Shown here piece by piece: positions 42,870 through 54,351 of a DNA stretch of 64,000 bases; the stretch's first letter is position 1, and the number at the start of each line of letters is the position of its first letter. Under the pieces are notes generated by a model. It made no database searches and was not told the origin of the DNA. It was given only the letters and a program-made list of their open reading frames with translations. This DNA is from Dicyema japonicum (taxonomy: Eukaryota; Dicyemida; Rhombozoa; Dicyemidae). The position numbers and the translations under genes are program-made. The stretch spans positions 186,001-250,000 of the forward strand of contig RDEW01000040.1 of the NCBI GenBank assembly GCA_011109175.1, in the 5' to 3' direction.

Positions 42870-44480
42870 GCTTAAGTTTTTAGGTGAATAGAAGATACTT
42901 TGTCAGGCCCGCACGCCCGTGAGCTCTTTAATCTGGTGATCACATCCAAGACTTGGTCATCTGTGAATATTTCGTGGTAAAGTTCCTTCTTCAGTTTATG
43001 GACACGTACCTTAATTTCTAGGTGTTTAGAGAATGGTTTGAAGCTAATTCCAGCGTAATGTTTCATAAGGGTGTTAGGATGTAGGTGGCATAAGTGTTCA
43101 GAAAACTTTCCGGTTTCGTCTGCATCATCCAGCTCCGACTTGACTTTTTTAAGAGTTTGCTAGAAATCGGGATGTACTATTCATGTCGAGGTGGTTAACT
43201 AGATGCTGCCATATCTTGTCCTTGTGTTCTTTCGTGTTCTGACAGATCCTTTTATTTATTCGTCTGAAGGCTGTTAAAGACTTCATGTCCAACAGGTGGC
43301 ATCTCTTCAGCCGGTCTCTCTGTTTTATAAGACTTATTGTATAAGAGCTGAGGGTAGGAATAAACTTCTTATATGACGATATAGGAATAAAAATATGGTC
43401 AGCTTTCTGAATGGCAGCGATGATAATTTCTGCGGCCTCATCAATAGAGCTTATTGGGGAAAATAATTTCCGGGCCAAAAATTTATCCACAAGGTTACTG
43501 AAACCGGACCAGTCAACCTTCGTATAATCCTTGAATCTTTTTGATTCCGCCGGCCGTCTCTCGTATCGTCGAAGACCTCTCAATTTTAGAAGGATTGGAT
43601 TGTGGTCACTGGAAAGCCGTAAAAGACGTTCCAAGAAATGAGTGCAGCCAGAGAAGGTGAGCACTATGCTATAGTGTTAAGTCGGGGATGTGCAGCTATC
43701 AGTCATCCTTAATGTGTATGTGAGTTAGGGTTGTTCAGTATAATCAGGTCAGAAAGATAATTTGCAACGAGTTCTCGGTTATCAGAAGATTGGGAAGTGA
43801 GCCAAACTGGATGTCGTGCATTAAGATCCCCACATAACACTAGATTTTTCAATGTTGAAATTCGTGATAAATCAGGGGTGTAAGATGACGGACACGATCC
43901 TTGTGGAGGAATATATAAATTAGCCAAATGGATCCAAAAGGACAGGAATAAATCGATTTTGACAGTAATCTGCTCCAAAGTATTGTCGGTGCCAAGAAGC
44001 TCTGAGGTTCGTTGAGTTGTATCTATAAAGGAAATATCGTTCTTTATAATAGTAAGTAGTCCTCCTCCGCGTCTTCCCTGACGATCTTTACGGATCACTG
44101 TGTATCCGGGAAAAGAGGGTGTTGGTATGGAGGGAGATAGCTTGGACTCCTGTATTAAAGAGAGATCAGCCTCATTTTCGCGGAGGAGTGCCCGGAGTTC
44201 GAAGATTTTCTTCCTGATCCCATTCGTATACAGTTGTATAATTGTAAAACCTCTCCATGGACCATGATTGGATTTTGACGTCTCCACATAGAAGAATCAA
44301 AAGTCTGGACAAATGGAGACACCAGACAGGGTCGAAGACACAGGAGATGAAAGGACCACCGGACGGTGAGGAGAAGCTGTTGGCTCTTTTCGTTCCTTTT
44401 TAATGGGTGACACCATTTCTGGTGAGCCACATGACACCACGCTAACAACATATTTCACGCTAACAACATAATTCATCAAT
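42870..44480 (-). pseudogene. Jockey-like LINE ORF2, endonuclease half
   Basis: The longest Jockey-like copy. The AP endonuclease starts near 44287: IIQLYTNGIRKKIFELRALL, ADLSLIQESKLSPS (catalytic Glu), GGGLLTIIKNDISFI, NLYIPPQGSCPSS and LVLCGDLNARHPVWLTS. After a frame change it continues with RLSSDHNPILLKLRGLRRYE (SDH box), the linker (TLSSYTISLIKQRDRLKR) and TDDQVLDVITRLKSSRACGPD, just ahead of the RT. It ends abruptly near 42870 before the catalytic RT motifs, joined to unrelated DNA. The 5' leader frame (44297-44479) lacks a recognisable ORF1. Confidence 0.87.
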
Positions 44481-44529
44481 TATAGTTAGATTTATTAATT
44501 AAAGTGAAATTTTGACAAATTTATATTAA

Positions 44530-44850
44530 TATAATGTTTATTTATTTTTAAAAACTGTTTTACAATATGGCTAACCTATTGATACATTATCATATTATTC
44601 GGCGTGCAGTTGCCACGTTCTTGTGGTTGGTTGTTTCTTTTTTTAATATATTTTGTCTATTTCTGTTCTATTGTCATACATTTTCTTCAATATTATATAT
44701 ATTATTGGATTCATCAAATAGTGTTGAAGTCTATTATCAAAATGTCTAATATATGTATTTTGTTAATCAATAAATATGGATTATTCTCAACTATTTGATT
44801 TTTCGGTATTTACACTGATCAGTTTTTCAATTTTTTTCTTATTTGTAAAA
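44530..44850 (-). repeat. dispersed noncoding repeat R1, inverted copy
   Basis: Reverse complement of 38620-38930 over about 300 bp, with substitutions and a few indels. It directly adjoins the 5' end of the Jockey-like element at 44480. A shorter piece of the same repeat occurs at 45370-45480. Confidence 0.72.
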
Positions 44851-45049
44851 ATATAGATGATCTCTGTTGCAATCGCGGGATGAACGCAAGCCGATAATGT
44901 TGGCGGGGTACACTTTGGATGGATGGCTGTGTTAATTAATTATTAATTTGTAGAATTTTAATTCTAAATATGAGATGAAGACCACTTTTCTCTCGAAAAT
45001 CAATATATGCTAATTTTAATAATTAATCAAAAATCAATATATGCTTCTT

Positions 45050-45170
45050 ATCAAAATTCTTCTCAAGTCCAGCAGCTTCAGAGAAATCATTAACTTGATT
45101 CATCAATCTAAACAATGTATCCTCTTTATGGGAAAATATTTTTAAATCCTCCATAAACAATTGAAGGTAA
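45050..45170 (-). pseudogene. family A RLE retrotransposon, RT fragment
   Basis: Minus strand reads LFMEDLKIFSHKEDTLFRLM followed by NDFSEAAGLEKNF. This aligns with the FMDD region of the intact ORF (LLFMDDIKLFSHKSD...DAAGLERNF). The first catalytic Asp of the YxDD box is Glu here. About 40 residues survive. Confidence 0.8.
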
Positions 45171-45674
45171 GGGTAGAAAACCAGAAAGGATTATTCAAAT
45201 ACGTATTAGACATATGTGCTATAGAGGGACGTCACCACCTCAACCAACAAACAATAGATGATTTGCTGCGTATGTTAGTGACATCCAATCTGGATTGTTA
45301 ATTATCACATTCGGAATTTTTTATTTAATAATTTGCTTAACACATCCATCACAAGGACAGAGATATTTTGTTAACGGATAAACATAGATTATTATACATT
45401 ATTTCATTTCTCGGAATTTATCAGTTTTTCAATTTTTTCTTATTTATGAAAATTATATTTAATCAAAAAATGATAGTCATTATTATTTGGTAGCTTTTTT
45501 TAAAGTGGATGAGAAAGAAAACCAGTTGATCGATAAAACATTGCTGATTATCATATGATCAGGAATTAATGAGGAAACATTGTTCAGGTGTCTCCAAATT
45601 ACAATTTAACCATTATTGAATTTTTGTCCTTCATGTTGACTGCATGTTGTTTTGCTTTTCTTCGTTTATTCTAA

Positions 45675-45720
45675 CGGTTTATAATAGCACTTTCACGAGA
45701 GCCATATTATTTGTTGTCCA
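45675..45720 (-). repeat. SINE 3' tail fragment
   Basis: CACTTTCACGAGAGCCATA matches CCTTTTCACGAGAGCCATA at the 3' end of the minus-strand SINE at 48591. Only about 45 bp remain. Confidence 0.5.
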
Positions 45721-46099
45721 GGATTAGCAAAAAAGACAAGAGTTACTTTGTTCAAGGTTTTTCTGTTCTTAGTCAGATCCCTCAGAGTGTCCAGGTCATC
45801 AGCAGATGCTAGTGTTTTCTTTGTGTTTTTCAGATCTACCGGCGTATATTCGAAAAACTGTTTAAATATTTTATGTCTCCCGAAAATGTTTAATTTTATT
45901 TTCTAAGAAAAAAACATATTTGAATTTTGTTCCATTATCCGTTTGAAGAAATTGACAAAATCCGATTTAGCAGATTTCAACAAATCGATAATTTTTATAA
46001 TTTGAAATTTTTCATAATTTTTTGCAATTTCGCTTCATTAATGCCAACAAAAAATGATAATGACTCTGTTAGAAGAATTTCCCATTGGAGGAAATAACA

Positions 46100-46835
46100 A
46101 GAGTCTTGAAATGTGCAAGATGACAAGGCACTCCAATCTCTTCTATATAGTATCATGAACTCGTTCATCTTATCGCAGATCTCAACGAACTCTATTTTGG
46201 CCCAATCACTCTTGACTTGTCACACAAGATCGCGTGTTCGATCATTTTTCCAGATTCAAACTAGTTGTTTTCATCGGTGTATTCTATTGATCATAGAAGA
46301 TTGGCGGTGGGGATCATTCTTTCAGATATTGAATGCATGTATGGAATCTCTTCATCTTAGTAACTAATCAGGGACGTATATGAACGGTTTATCACACCGC
46401 AAACGCGTGACTAAGGGTGTGGCAGCGTACAGTGAAGTAATTTGGTGAAAACAATTCTCATGCTAATATATCTGGCAAAATTTAGTATCATAATTAGAAG
46501 ATTATGATTAACCACATTGGTGACATTGTGTATGTTTTGAAATTCCATTTATTACAATGTTTTGTTAACCGAATAACACAAATTATTATAACCCGGTTCA
46601 TCCTTAGAACGACTGTCCGAAGTGAAAATGGTACAAATAGACTTTGTAAGTCGATTGCTAACAATCCAATCATGGACAATGTTTAATTTTGCCTGATTCT
46701 TAAAGGATGTGACTTGCGTCGAACGTTTCCGTATTGTAATTCCTACACGTCTGCGTAGGATGGGGAACACAGAAAAAAGTTATTTTCGAGTGACTTTGTC
46801 TTCAATTTTTTATTATTGTCCAAAAGGGGGAAGTT
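46100..46835. other. unassigned, possible transposon debris
   Basis: Short frames on both strands (for example 46113-46367 plus, 46552-46770 minus) match no family that I recognise. Confidence 0.35.
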
Positions 46836-46837
46836 TG

Positions 46838-46895
46838 ATCTCAAATTTGTACCAAGAAGCTCTGAGGTTCGTTGAGTTGTATCCATAAAAGGAAT
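46838..46895 (-). mobile_element. Jockey-like LINE fragment (endonuclease)
   Basis: CCAAGAAGCTCTGAGGTTCG and GTTGAGTTGTATC are shared with 43990-44040, the endonuclease region of the Jockey-like ORF2. About 55 bp only. Confidence 0.55.
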
Positions 46896-46899
46896 ATTT

Positions 46900-47565
46900 C
46901 TGGTGGTTGAAAAACTCATCTTTAGGGGTTGGTTACCTGAAGACCATTTTCAAGAATTTGTGTTGTACATCACCGAGATGTTCCATTACTATGGTTATCG
47001 GTGTCAAACATTTTTGTTGTTAGAGTCTTCCTCGGTATCGAATCATCGCCTTTTGATATCAAGAGCGACAAGAACTGTTCTTTTATGTGGTTTTGAGTAG
47101 TTCAATCCATCCGAAATGAACTGAGTTAGTTTTGTTAGATGTGTGAAGTTGAGTATCCCGATCTGAATCCATGTTGGAAACTTGCAAGATCAAGCGAATG
47201 AGTAATCTTGTACAGGACTAATATGGTCTGTGGCTTTAACTGATTTAAAATTTCATAAGTGTGTCATGATTAATTCCTGGTGTGTGTTGTATGGGAATCT
47301 TTTTGAGTTTCTGTAGTTTTCTTCATAAGGATGATGTCTCTTTGTTGCCCATTTTTTCTTTTTATTTCTGTTTCTTTTGCTAATTTCCAATTCAGATCTG
47401 TAATAACAGTATTCAATGATGTTGTTTTATCTTTAGTTTTCTTTAGTTTATTTCTTCTTGCAATAAGCCTTGTCTGTGTAGAATTTATCTGAAAATGTCT
47501 TGAATCGCCTCATTTGAATAAACTTTTTTCGGGCTTGCAAAATTTTTTCATTAATTTTGGTCTTT
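46900..47565. other. no supported gene
   Basis: AT/T-rich sequence. The 65-codon plus frame at 46903-47100 is not recognised. The flanking Jockey-like endonuclease pieces suggest a decayed copy of that element on the minus strand. Confidence 0.4.
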
Positions 47566-47569
47566 CCGG

Positions 47570-47860
47570 AGCACGTAGTATCCAGGAAACGTTGGAGCTG
47601 AATCTTTATGAGTAAGCTTTGAGTCTTGAATTAAAGAGATATCCACTAGTTGGACTGAAAAAAATCGTTGTTCGAATTCCATTTATGTTGATTTGGCAAA
47701 TAATCAATGGGGGTCCTGGATAAGGTTTGACATTGCCGGAAATAAGTTGTAATGCACGACACCATCCACGTCTCAATGAAGAAGGATAGGATTTTGCGGC
47801 TTTTTTCACATAAATTGTGCAATGCCACCACATCGTAGGTGTGCCACGCGACATTTCCAC
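47570..47860 (-). pseudogene. Jockey-like LINE, endonuclease start
   Basis: The minus-strand frame includes ICQININGIRTT, the usual opening of the Jockey AP endonuclease (LQxNxxGIxxK), preceded by GNVKPYPGPP. Its downstream part near 47580-47640 parallels 44100-44160. Confidence 0.6.
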
Positions 47861-47904
47861 GTTTTAATTTAATTACTTAGTTTTTCTTGTTAATTAATTA
47901 CTTA

Positions 47905-49130
47905 GTTTTTAGATATATCTAATAGTAGTTGCTGTTAAGAGCTGAATGTGGCTGATTTTTTTGCTTGTTCGTTCGGGACACATTGATGACGCATAGACAT
48001 AGCTGACAAATGGCTCAATGAATTGTTTATACAATAATTTAAATACTGGAAAAGGGGTCTTAATGACACCAATAATAGGTTTAATTATCACTAGATTTCT
48101 TGAGCAACTTCCGACTGCCGTCAAAGTGAGAGGAAAATGACATGTGTTTGCCGATGGTTATTCCCAAGATTTTCAATTTCTTCGTGAAATGTATTTTTTC
48201 TGGTTAATAAATATATTTTTCTAAGTCGTTTGTCTTAGGTAAATAAGGCCGAAGATGATTTTTAGTAGATATATCAAGCCGATTATAATTTAGCCAAATT
48301 ATATCTTGTGAAGGTATTCCTGTAGTCTTTCTGATGTCTTTGAGACTACATTGGGTAGTAAGCAATCTTGAAACTGATTTGGTCCTATCCATGTGTACCC
48401 AGGCCCTTCTTTATTGATGAAGTTAGCAAGCCAGAGTTTTATATTGGGGTTGACGGAAGGGCCAAACAATTTTCTGGTTAGGATTTACCTGGAGACAGAG
48501 GCCTTTTTTAAATCGATCGAGCACACGACGGTTTTGAGGTGGCAGGATTTGTGTTAAAGTCTTCTAGGATAAATTGGTTGAGGGCAGTAATAACAACGGC
48601 CTTTTCACGAGAGCCATAATATTTATAGCTCCGCATAGGCAGGACACACACTTTATTTAAGTAAAAAACACTTAATTTTAACTAATCGTAGAACCAAGGA
48701 ATGGTCTTCACTTCTTTTTTCTTGTGTGTGAATCATTTCTAGACAATCCAGTTCCGCAGTGAGTATCCACTGTTGTCGTCGTCATTTGTCAAATCCTTTC
48801 TGCATCGTAGATGCGTGGAACCTTCCACCAGGTGAACAGCAGCGAGATTCGAACCAGTAACCTAAGCCACTTTAGCCCGACAACTAACCACTATGCCACC
48901 CGGTTGAGAGCAGTGAGGTGGGTATTAGTTAAATAATTCCTTCTGAATCCATGTTATGAGTATGAAAAAAAAGGACTGAATTATAAAATTAAGAATCAGT
49001 TTTTCCAATAATTTTGTTAAGGTGCATAGTAAAGAGATTGGTTGAAATGTCGGATTATCTTTCGGTTTCCCAGGCTTAAGGACTGGGCAGGACTATTCTT
49101 CGAAATTGTTTGATTGCTCTCCGACTGATC
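47905..49130 (-). pseudogene. Jockey-like LINE RT, split by SINE
   Basis: In element order on the minus strand: VLPSPKPGKPKDNPTFQPIS followed by LLCTLTKLLEKLI (49110-49000; RT motifs 1-2), the SINE at 48591-48901, then LKTVVCSIDLKKASVSR (48540-48480; motif A), and a thumb-region frame with LYKQFIEPFVSYVYASSMCP (47990-48040). Motifs B' and C are lost. Confidence 0.72.
48591..48901 (-). mobile_element. tRNA-derived SINE inserted in LINE, 15-bp TSD
   Basis: Minus-strand copy of the SINE at 39019-39346, carrying the A box (48891-48901 region), B box (GATTCGAACC) and body. The tail is TTGTTATTA rather than TTA repeats. Flanks GGTTGAGGGCAGTAA (48576-48590) and GGTTGAGAGCAGTGA (48902-48916) are the target-site duplication with two differences, so it is somewhat older than the 39019 copy. 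Confidence 0.85.
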
Positions 49131-49329
49131 GGATTTCTGAATTAGGAAAAACGATACATGTTGGCTTCAGCTCTTCTAATTTTTTTGACATTTCGTCATT
49201 GAGAGTTTTTGTTTGATTTTTCTGACTAAGAAATGAAGGTACGTGTCTTTTTAGGTGGGATTGTTATCAGAAGATAATCCATAATACACACTGTAAATTT
49301 TCACCGTTAGTCTTGATCTGAAAGAGGAC

Positions 49330-50010
49330 TCGATTGAGCACATGACGGTTTAATGACATAATTGCCGATGACATAGTTGTCGCATATAGGCACGTAAATG
49401 TCATGCTAAAGAAAGACTACAAGGAATACTAAATAACATATATGGATGGCTGTGCGAAAATCGATTAATTGCATGTTCCGGAAAGTCAGCGATCACTCTA
49501 TTTACTAAGAATAGAAAGATGGGAACGCAAACAATTGATGTCACGTTAAATGGAGTACCTATACCAAAAAAGAAATCGCAGAAGATTCTGAGTGACATTT
49601 GATACTTTCTTCTGCTTTTAGGCCATGACGAATCTATCATATTTAACCTGTGCAAAGAAGATCAATTTTGTAAAAGCCTTCCTTCGGAACTGTGGAGGAT
49701 TATATCCGCCAGGTGTCGAGACCCTCTACAAGCAGTATATCGAGCCAACACATGTGCTCGTGGAGATCTAACCTTGCGGCAACGACCTAATAAAAATTCA
49801 AGAGATCAATTAATTTACCGGAAAAATATACTGATAGAGAATAGTCCCCAGAACAATTAAGTCTATCATAGAGGCAACTGGAGGTAATTTCAGAAGAGGA
49901 AGGATAAAAGACCCCTCTCCGTATAGAAAATGTGTGGGATCACGGTCGGAGCATCGAGAAAAGATGTCCTGATTTTTGAGAGATGCCGGGATCACCTGAA
50001 TATTAGTTTG
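49330..50010 (+). pseudogene. Jockey-like LINE, RT motif C to 3' end
   Basis: Plus strand: ADDIVVA (49357-49380; motif C), RLQGILNNIYGWLCENRLIA and KSAITLFTKNRK (49410-49520), INFVKAFLRNCGGLYP and LYKQYIEPT (49660-49750), then a tail shared with 4370-4490 ending in GATGCCGGGATCACCT-like sequence. Stops and frameshifts throughout. Confidence 0.72.
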
Positions 50011-50116
50011 TGGTTAAGATGGTGTTTCTTTGGCTTAAATAATAATAATTTCATTGTTAAAAATAGTTCGCATACGTAAGTACTGGTTGAGGTTGTAACG
50101 TGCCTTTCTTGCACCT

Positions 50117-51560
50117 ATGTCTGCAAAAAATTCAGAACAATTTAATGACCTGACTATCCTAACCTTCAATGTCAGAGGCCTGAATAACGTGGCTATGAGG
50201 CAGCTTCTATGTTCCGATGTTGAGAAATACTGGGGTTCTGTATGCTGCCTGCAGGAGACTAAAATAAAAAATGGACTCGATGAAACACATTAAAGGTTGC
50301 TATTGCTTCCCTTGGAATCGAGGCATTATAGACAAGGCTTTCCCATACACAAGGATTATATTCACAGAGTATATCTTACTGGAAAGTCAATGACAGAATC
50401 AGTGTCTTACAACTATGTACAAGATCAAACAAAAATTCGAGAAGACTAATCTCAATTATCAACGTTGCGCTGAACCAAATCAGAGAAAAAGTGGACAACT
50501 ATCTATCCCCTAGTCACAATGGATTCAGTAAAGGAAGATCCACTGCGGATGTAGTATGGAGCCACAAGTGGCGCTGCGCTATCAACCAGAGATTTGAAAG
50601 TGCAACAACAGTCCTGGGAATAGACCTCTCTAGGGCCTTTGACACGGTTTGCCGTGGTCTACTTCTCAGGATACTGAAACAACTCTTGGACCCTGATTCT
50701 GTCAGTATGATCAGAGTGTTGCTATCTAACACGAATCTCAGAGTGCAAGTAGGTAAGATGTTGTCCCGTGAATTTACGTGCAATGTTGGTACTCCACAGG
50801 GAATTCCCTTTCTCCCCTGCTAATTGTCATATATCTGGAGGCGGCATTACGAGATATTCTGAAGTTCTTTGATGGCAACATCGTCGAAAATGCCTATGCG
50901 GACGACGTCGACTTTGTGTCAGAATACAAATCGGCCCTATATCGGCTCCTCAATGTGGCCCCTGCTGAGCTGAACCGATGGTTCCTTGGAATGAACACCG
51001 CAAAAACTGACATTGTGGAAATCAAGAGAATGGAAAGCAGATCAAGTGAAACATGTCGAAAAACAAACAAACTTGGCTCTTTACTTGGAGACAGCCAAGA
51101 TATTACCAGAAGGAAGGCTCTCGCTTGGGTAACGATGAACAAGTTTAAGAAAGAGTGGATTGGTAAACGACGATCCTGCACATCACTTCGTTTGAGGCTG
51201 TATGAAGCCTTTGTCAAGCCGATCCTAATGTACAATTCATCGATTTGGGGTACGTCCAAAACCGAATAACTTGGACTAGACTCTTTCCATCGAAGACAAC
51301 TTAGATCTCTACTAGGATTAAACTGGCGAGCAAAAATAAAAAAGGAATCGCTGTACAAGAGATGTTGCACGGGTCCACTGAGTCTCGAAATTGCTGATAT
51401 GCGCTGGAGACTATTTAGACATATCTTGCGTATGGACTTGGGTGCTCCAGCCAACATAACAACGGAAGATTACTTCATGAGACAAGGACCGTGCTTTCGT
51501 AAACGCCAGCGTATTATGTCACATGGGCCAAGCGTTACCTATGGGCAGCCTGTTACATTA
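50117..51560 (+). pseudogene. family C LINE, best copy, internally deleted
   Basis: The ATG at 50117 opens NDLTILTFNVRGLNNVAMRQ and SVCCLQETK (endonuclease start). An internal deletion near 50290-50440 jumps to the reverse transcriptase: LSPSHNGFSKGRSTADVVWS, VLGIDLSRAFDTVCRG (motif A), NVGTPQGIP (motif B', then a 1-nt shift near 50810), NAYADDVDFVSE (motif C, 50890-50925), LRLRLYEAFVKPILMYNSSI (51185-51245), then RWRLFRHILRMD near 51410. Most of the endonuclease is missing, but the reverse transcriptase is the most complete in the window for this family. Confidence 0.87.
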
Positions 51561-51569
51561 ACCTTGAAC

Positions 51570-52000
51570 CAAGATTAACTTCAATTAACTTCAATTAATT
51601 TTATAAATGACCACAAAAAATTAAATTTAAGTAACTTTTTTTAGTCTACTCATTAATACAGTCGATATTTCTCCTTTCGAATTTTTTATCTATCAAATTA
51701 AACTATTTAAAACTACCTCCACGCGATTATTTGATAAAATATTAATTATTTCTGCAACTGGATAATACTGAGACTCAAACTTATCCAGTCGCAATGAGGG
51801 ATTTGTTCCAAAGTCCTTTTTAGCCCGAACCTATTTATTAATGTTTTTTGATTCATACTTTATCTCCCATGTTAAAAGTATATTTACTATTATGAACATT
51901 CATTTTCCTGATCATAGCTTTGTAATAATTCTAATTTTCTTCAATCGATTTAATTTCAAAATTGAATCTCTTCGCATTCGGACACAAATTATCTGACTGG
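51570..52000. other. AT-rich spacer
   Basis: Nothing recognised between the family C element and the integrase gene. Confidence 0.5.
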
Positions 52001-52009
52001 GAATTATCT

Positions 52010-52730
52010 AGATATAAATTTTTTAAATCAAACTACGTGAATTTTCAATAGATTCTGGAGTCGAACAATTAACCAAATCGTCAATTTGTTCTGGAATCGC
52101 ACACTTATCACTTAAATTATCTAAGTCATAATGTTAAGTATAACCATGAATTATTGAATTTATTCTTTTAATTCCTCGATATTTTTCGAAAGGACTTTCG
52201 TTAGAAAATGAATGGACCGATATGTTATAACTGTAGACAGCACTTTCTAATTTATCAAGCCACTTTTTTTCACTGTTATCCAGCATTTTTTACAACTTCC
52301 TCGTGATCGTCTGATTAAATCTTTCGACAATTCCTTGTGCTCGTGGATTGTTAGGCCTTTCGTGAATTTGCTTAATGTTAAAATCTTCGGAAAGTTTTGT
52401 AATTTCTTGATTTTTAAATTCAGAACCATTGTCCGACTGAAAAAATTTACATGGCCCATTCAGGCAGAACAAAGATCTTAAGTTTTCACATACTTCTTAC
52501 CAGACTTATTATATAGTGGTCGTACAAAAGCGAATCTATAAATTAATAAAAAACCAACCTACTATATATGTCAATGACCGTTAATTGGAATCAGTTGATT
52601 TAAGATACAATCTAAAATTATTGCAAAATTTACAATACCTGTCATTGATAATGGAAAAATTTGATATTCAACGCAATCTTTCACAAAACTCTTGTAAGAA
52701 GCCATTGCAACAAAATAATCTTCCATGCTA
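52010..52730 (-). pseudogene. second integrase gene, with tiny introns
   Basis: The minus strand encodes the DDE core of a retroviral-type integrase of a different kind from 40205-41856: VIDIYSR|FAFVRPLYNKSG (the bar marks a 23-nt intron at 52536-52558), then GPCKFFQSDNGSEFKNQEI and NNPRAQGIVERFNQTITRKL (third catalytic Glu), then KWLDKLESAVYSYNISVHS. A second intron of about 27 nt fits near 52625-52655 (GT...TTTTAG). Small frameshifts near 52490 and 52290. No flanking element ends were found. Confidence 0.75.
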
Positions 52731-52739
52731 GAAATCTAG

Positions 52740-53570
52740 GTTTACCGCTATAAAAAAATAAAATCTTTATAATCATAACATTTATGAATAAAAAACTAAT
52801 TTAATAGGATTAAATCACGATATAAATCGGATATACAAAATTAAATGTCGGATAATTGAAAGACCTTTTCAAGCCCATGTGACATATTAGCACACCTTTA
52901 GTAAATGTGAACATAATTCAAGAAATATTATCTAATATTCAAATCCATAGATATTCACGGTCCGATCGAAATCGAAGAATTTATGTCTATAAAATTCTTC
53001 TGAAAAAAAATGCAATAGATGAAGAAGAAATAACATCATTAATTGATGATAATGATAAGCTCATACATGAAGAAACTACTATAGCAAAACCCCCAAACAA
53101 GAATGCTCCTTCTCAGGAGCCAGATTGCTGACGGCGACGCACTCTTGTCGATACGCAGCCGACCAGGAGGAGGTCAAGAAGATCCGTAAGTAAGAATCCC
53201 TCGGAGACCATTACTAATTCTCCCCCATTGTTGTGGAGACAGCTGGAACTGTAGGCGCGAAGACGGACACCTTTCTCTACAGCATTGGAAGCAAACTCGC
53301 CTCAAAAAGGTGCGAGCCACGGGAGGGACTCTGGTTGAGGCAGAGGCTCGAAATGGCGATTATCATAGGTAACGCCTTCGGCATTCTGTCTTCTTAATTA
53401 TTGTCTAAATCAATTTATTTGAACAAAAAATATCTATAAAATTAATTAAATTAGCGTGCTGAAATGCGTCTAGTTTAAATTTCAAGAAAAACCTTGAAAA
53501 AAAAAAATTAATGAGGTGATGTAGATATAAAGTAAAACTAAAATCCATAGAAGTAATTAAATCGTTTAGA
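52740..53570. other. unassigned region
   Basis: A 74-codon plus-strand frame at 52907-53131 (polar, RYSRSDRNRRIY) is not recognised. A GC-richer block at 53110-53390 reads in one frame as WNCRREDGHLSLQHWKQTRL, also unrecognised. The rest is AT-rich. Confidence 0.35.
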
Positions 53571-53571
53571 T

Positions 53572-53600
53572 CAGGGATTCTCAACGGCGGCCACCCAGGA
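53572..53600 (+). repeat. possible hAT terminus
   Basis: CAGGGATTCTCAACGGCGGCC resembles the CAGxGGTTCTCAAC ends of hAT elements. No partner terminus or transposase nearby. Confidence 0.33.
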
Positions 53601-53724
53601 TTTTGGTGTATAAAAAATATTACATATTTTACATAATGCAGCCGGATTTTAACTGTGCTTTTTCTTTCTGTTTCGTACAATAAATTCTTAAATATTTTAA
53701 CTATAAATTAAATTTTTGTTGTTG

Positions 53725-53919
53725 TGGTGTTGTACATGTCCGTTTCTAATCATACCGAGAAATCGAATCCTATGAGCCTTCCAGCAAATCAAATAAAGAA
53801 GATAGTATAGTAGAAGCAGGACCGTCGTATGTGGGGCTTGATAGCATCACAAGAACTAATATCAACATCGTTGGGAATATTGGTGCCAAAACCAACTTGC
53901 ATTCACTATCTGCCATTAT
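53725..53919 (+). pseudogene. family A RLE retrotransposon, 5' fragment
   Basis: Contains the conserved 5' leader (TTTTTGTTGTTGTGGTGTTG), then MSVSNHTEKSNPMSLPA, a frame change, and MGLDSITRTNINIVGNIGA followed by NLHSLSAII. Nearly identical to the start of the frameshifted copy at 32510-32330. It stops at about 53919, where pogo/Tigger sequence begins. Confidence 0.85.
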
Positions 53920-54256
53920 TTCTAAAGACACTGTTATTAATTGTTGGAAAAAAGCTGGTTTGTACTATGAAGAAGTAAATCCTGACAATATGGTGTTAGA
54001 AGATATTGAATTCAATGAATCTGAAAATGTGAATGAATCAATATTTTTCAATCCCGAAATAACCTTTGAAGAAAGAATTGACCAAAATGATAAACCGTTT
54101 TCATATAAAGATTTAAAAGAAATAAGAATTAGACTTGGATCTCTTAAAAATTTGATGCATGATACGATAGTGATCAATATACATTTGATGAGGTTTGAAT
54201 CAAAATTAAATAAACTTCAATTAATAAAGGAAAAGGTGATATTAGATTATATTTGA
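53831..54256 (+). pseudogene. chimeric ORF: family A N-terminus fused to Tigger C-terminus
   Basis: A 141-codon open frame in which the first 29 or so codons come from the family A retrotransposon and the rest (KDTVINCWKKAGLYYEEV onward, acidic, then IRLGSLKNLMHDTIVINI) from the end of a pogo/Tigger transposase. The fusion is in frame across the junction at about 53919. No start context or promoter argues that it is expressed. Confidence 0.7.
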
Positions 54257-54349
54257 AATAAATTTGTTGATTTAAAAGAATTAAAATATTATATGGGACG
54301 ATTTTTTAAAAATACCCCTTTTTTGTCCCATAAAAAAGTGTCACCACTG
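53920..54349 (+). mobile_element. pogo/Tigger-like transposon, 3' end
   Basis: Transposase C-terminus (the TxxxCWxKAG block follows the DDE catalytic domain in this family) and a terminal inverted repeat whose end reads TGTCCCATAAAAAAGTGTCACCACTG in two blocks, followed by TA at 54350-54351, the expected target duplication. The 5' end and DDE domain were lost at the junction with the family A fragment. Confidence 0.65.
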
Positions 54350-54351
54350 TA

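Larger units (their letters stand above)
44850..46100. other. AT-rich region with repeat pieces
   Basis: No gene. It contains the family A fragment at 45050-45170, a piece of repeat R1 at 45370-45480 and a SINE tail at 45675-45720, listed separately or above. The rest is AT-rich and unrecognised. Confidence 0.5.
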
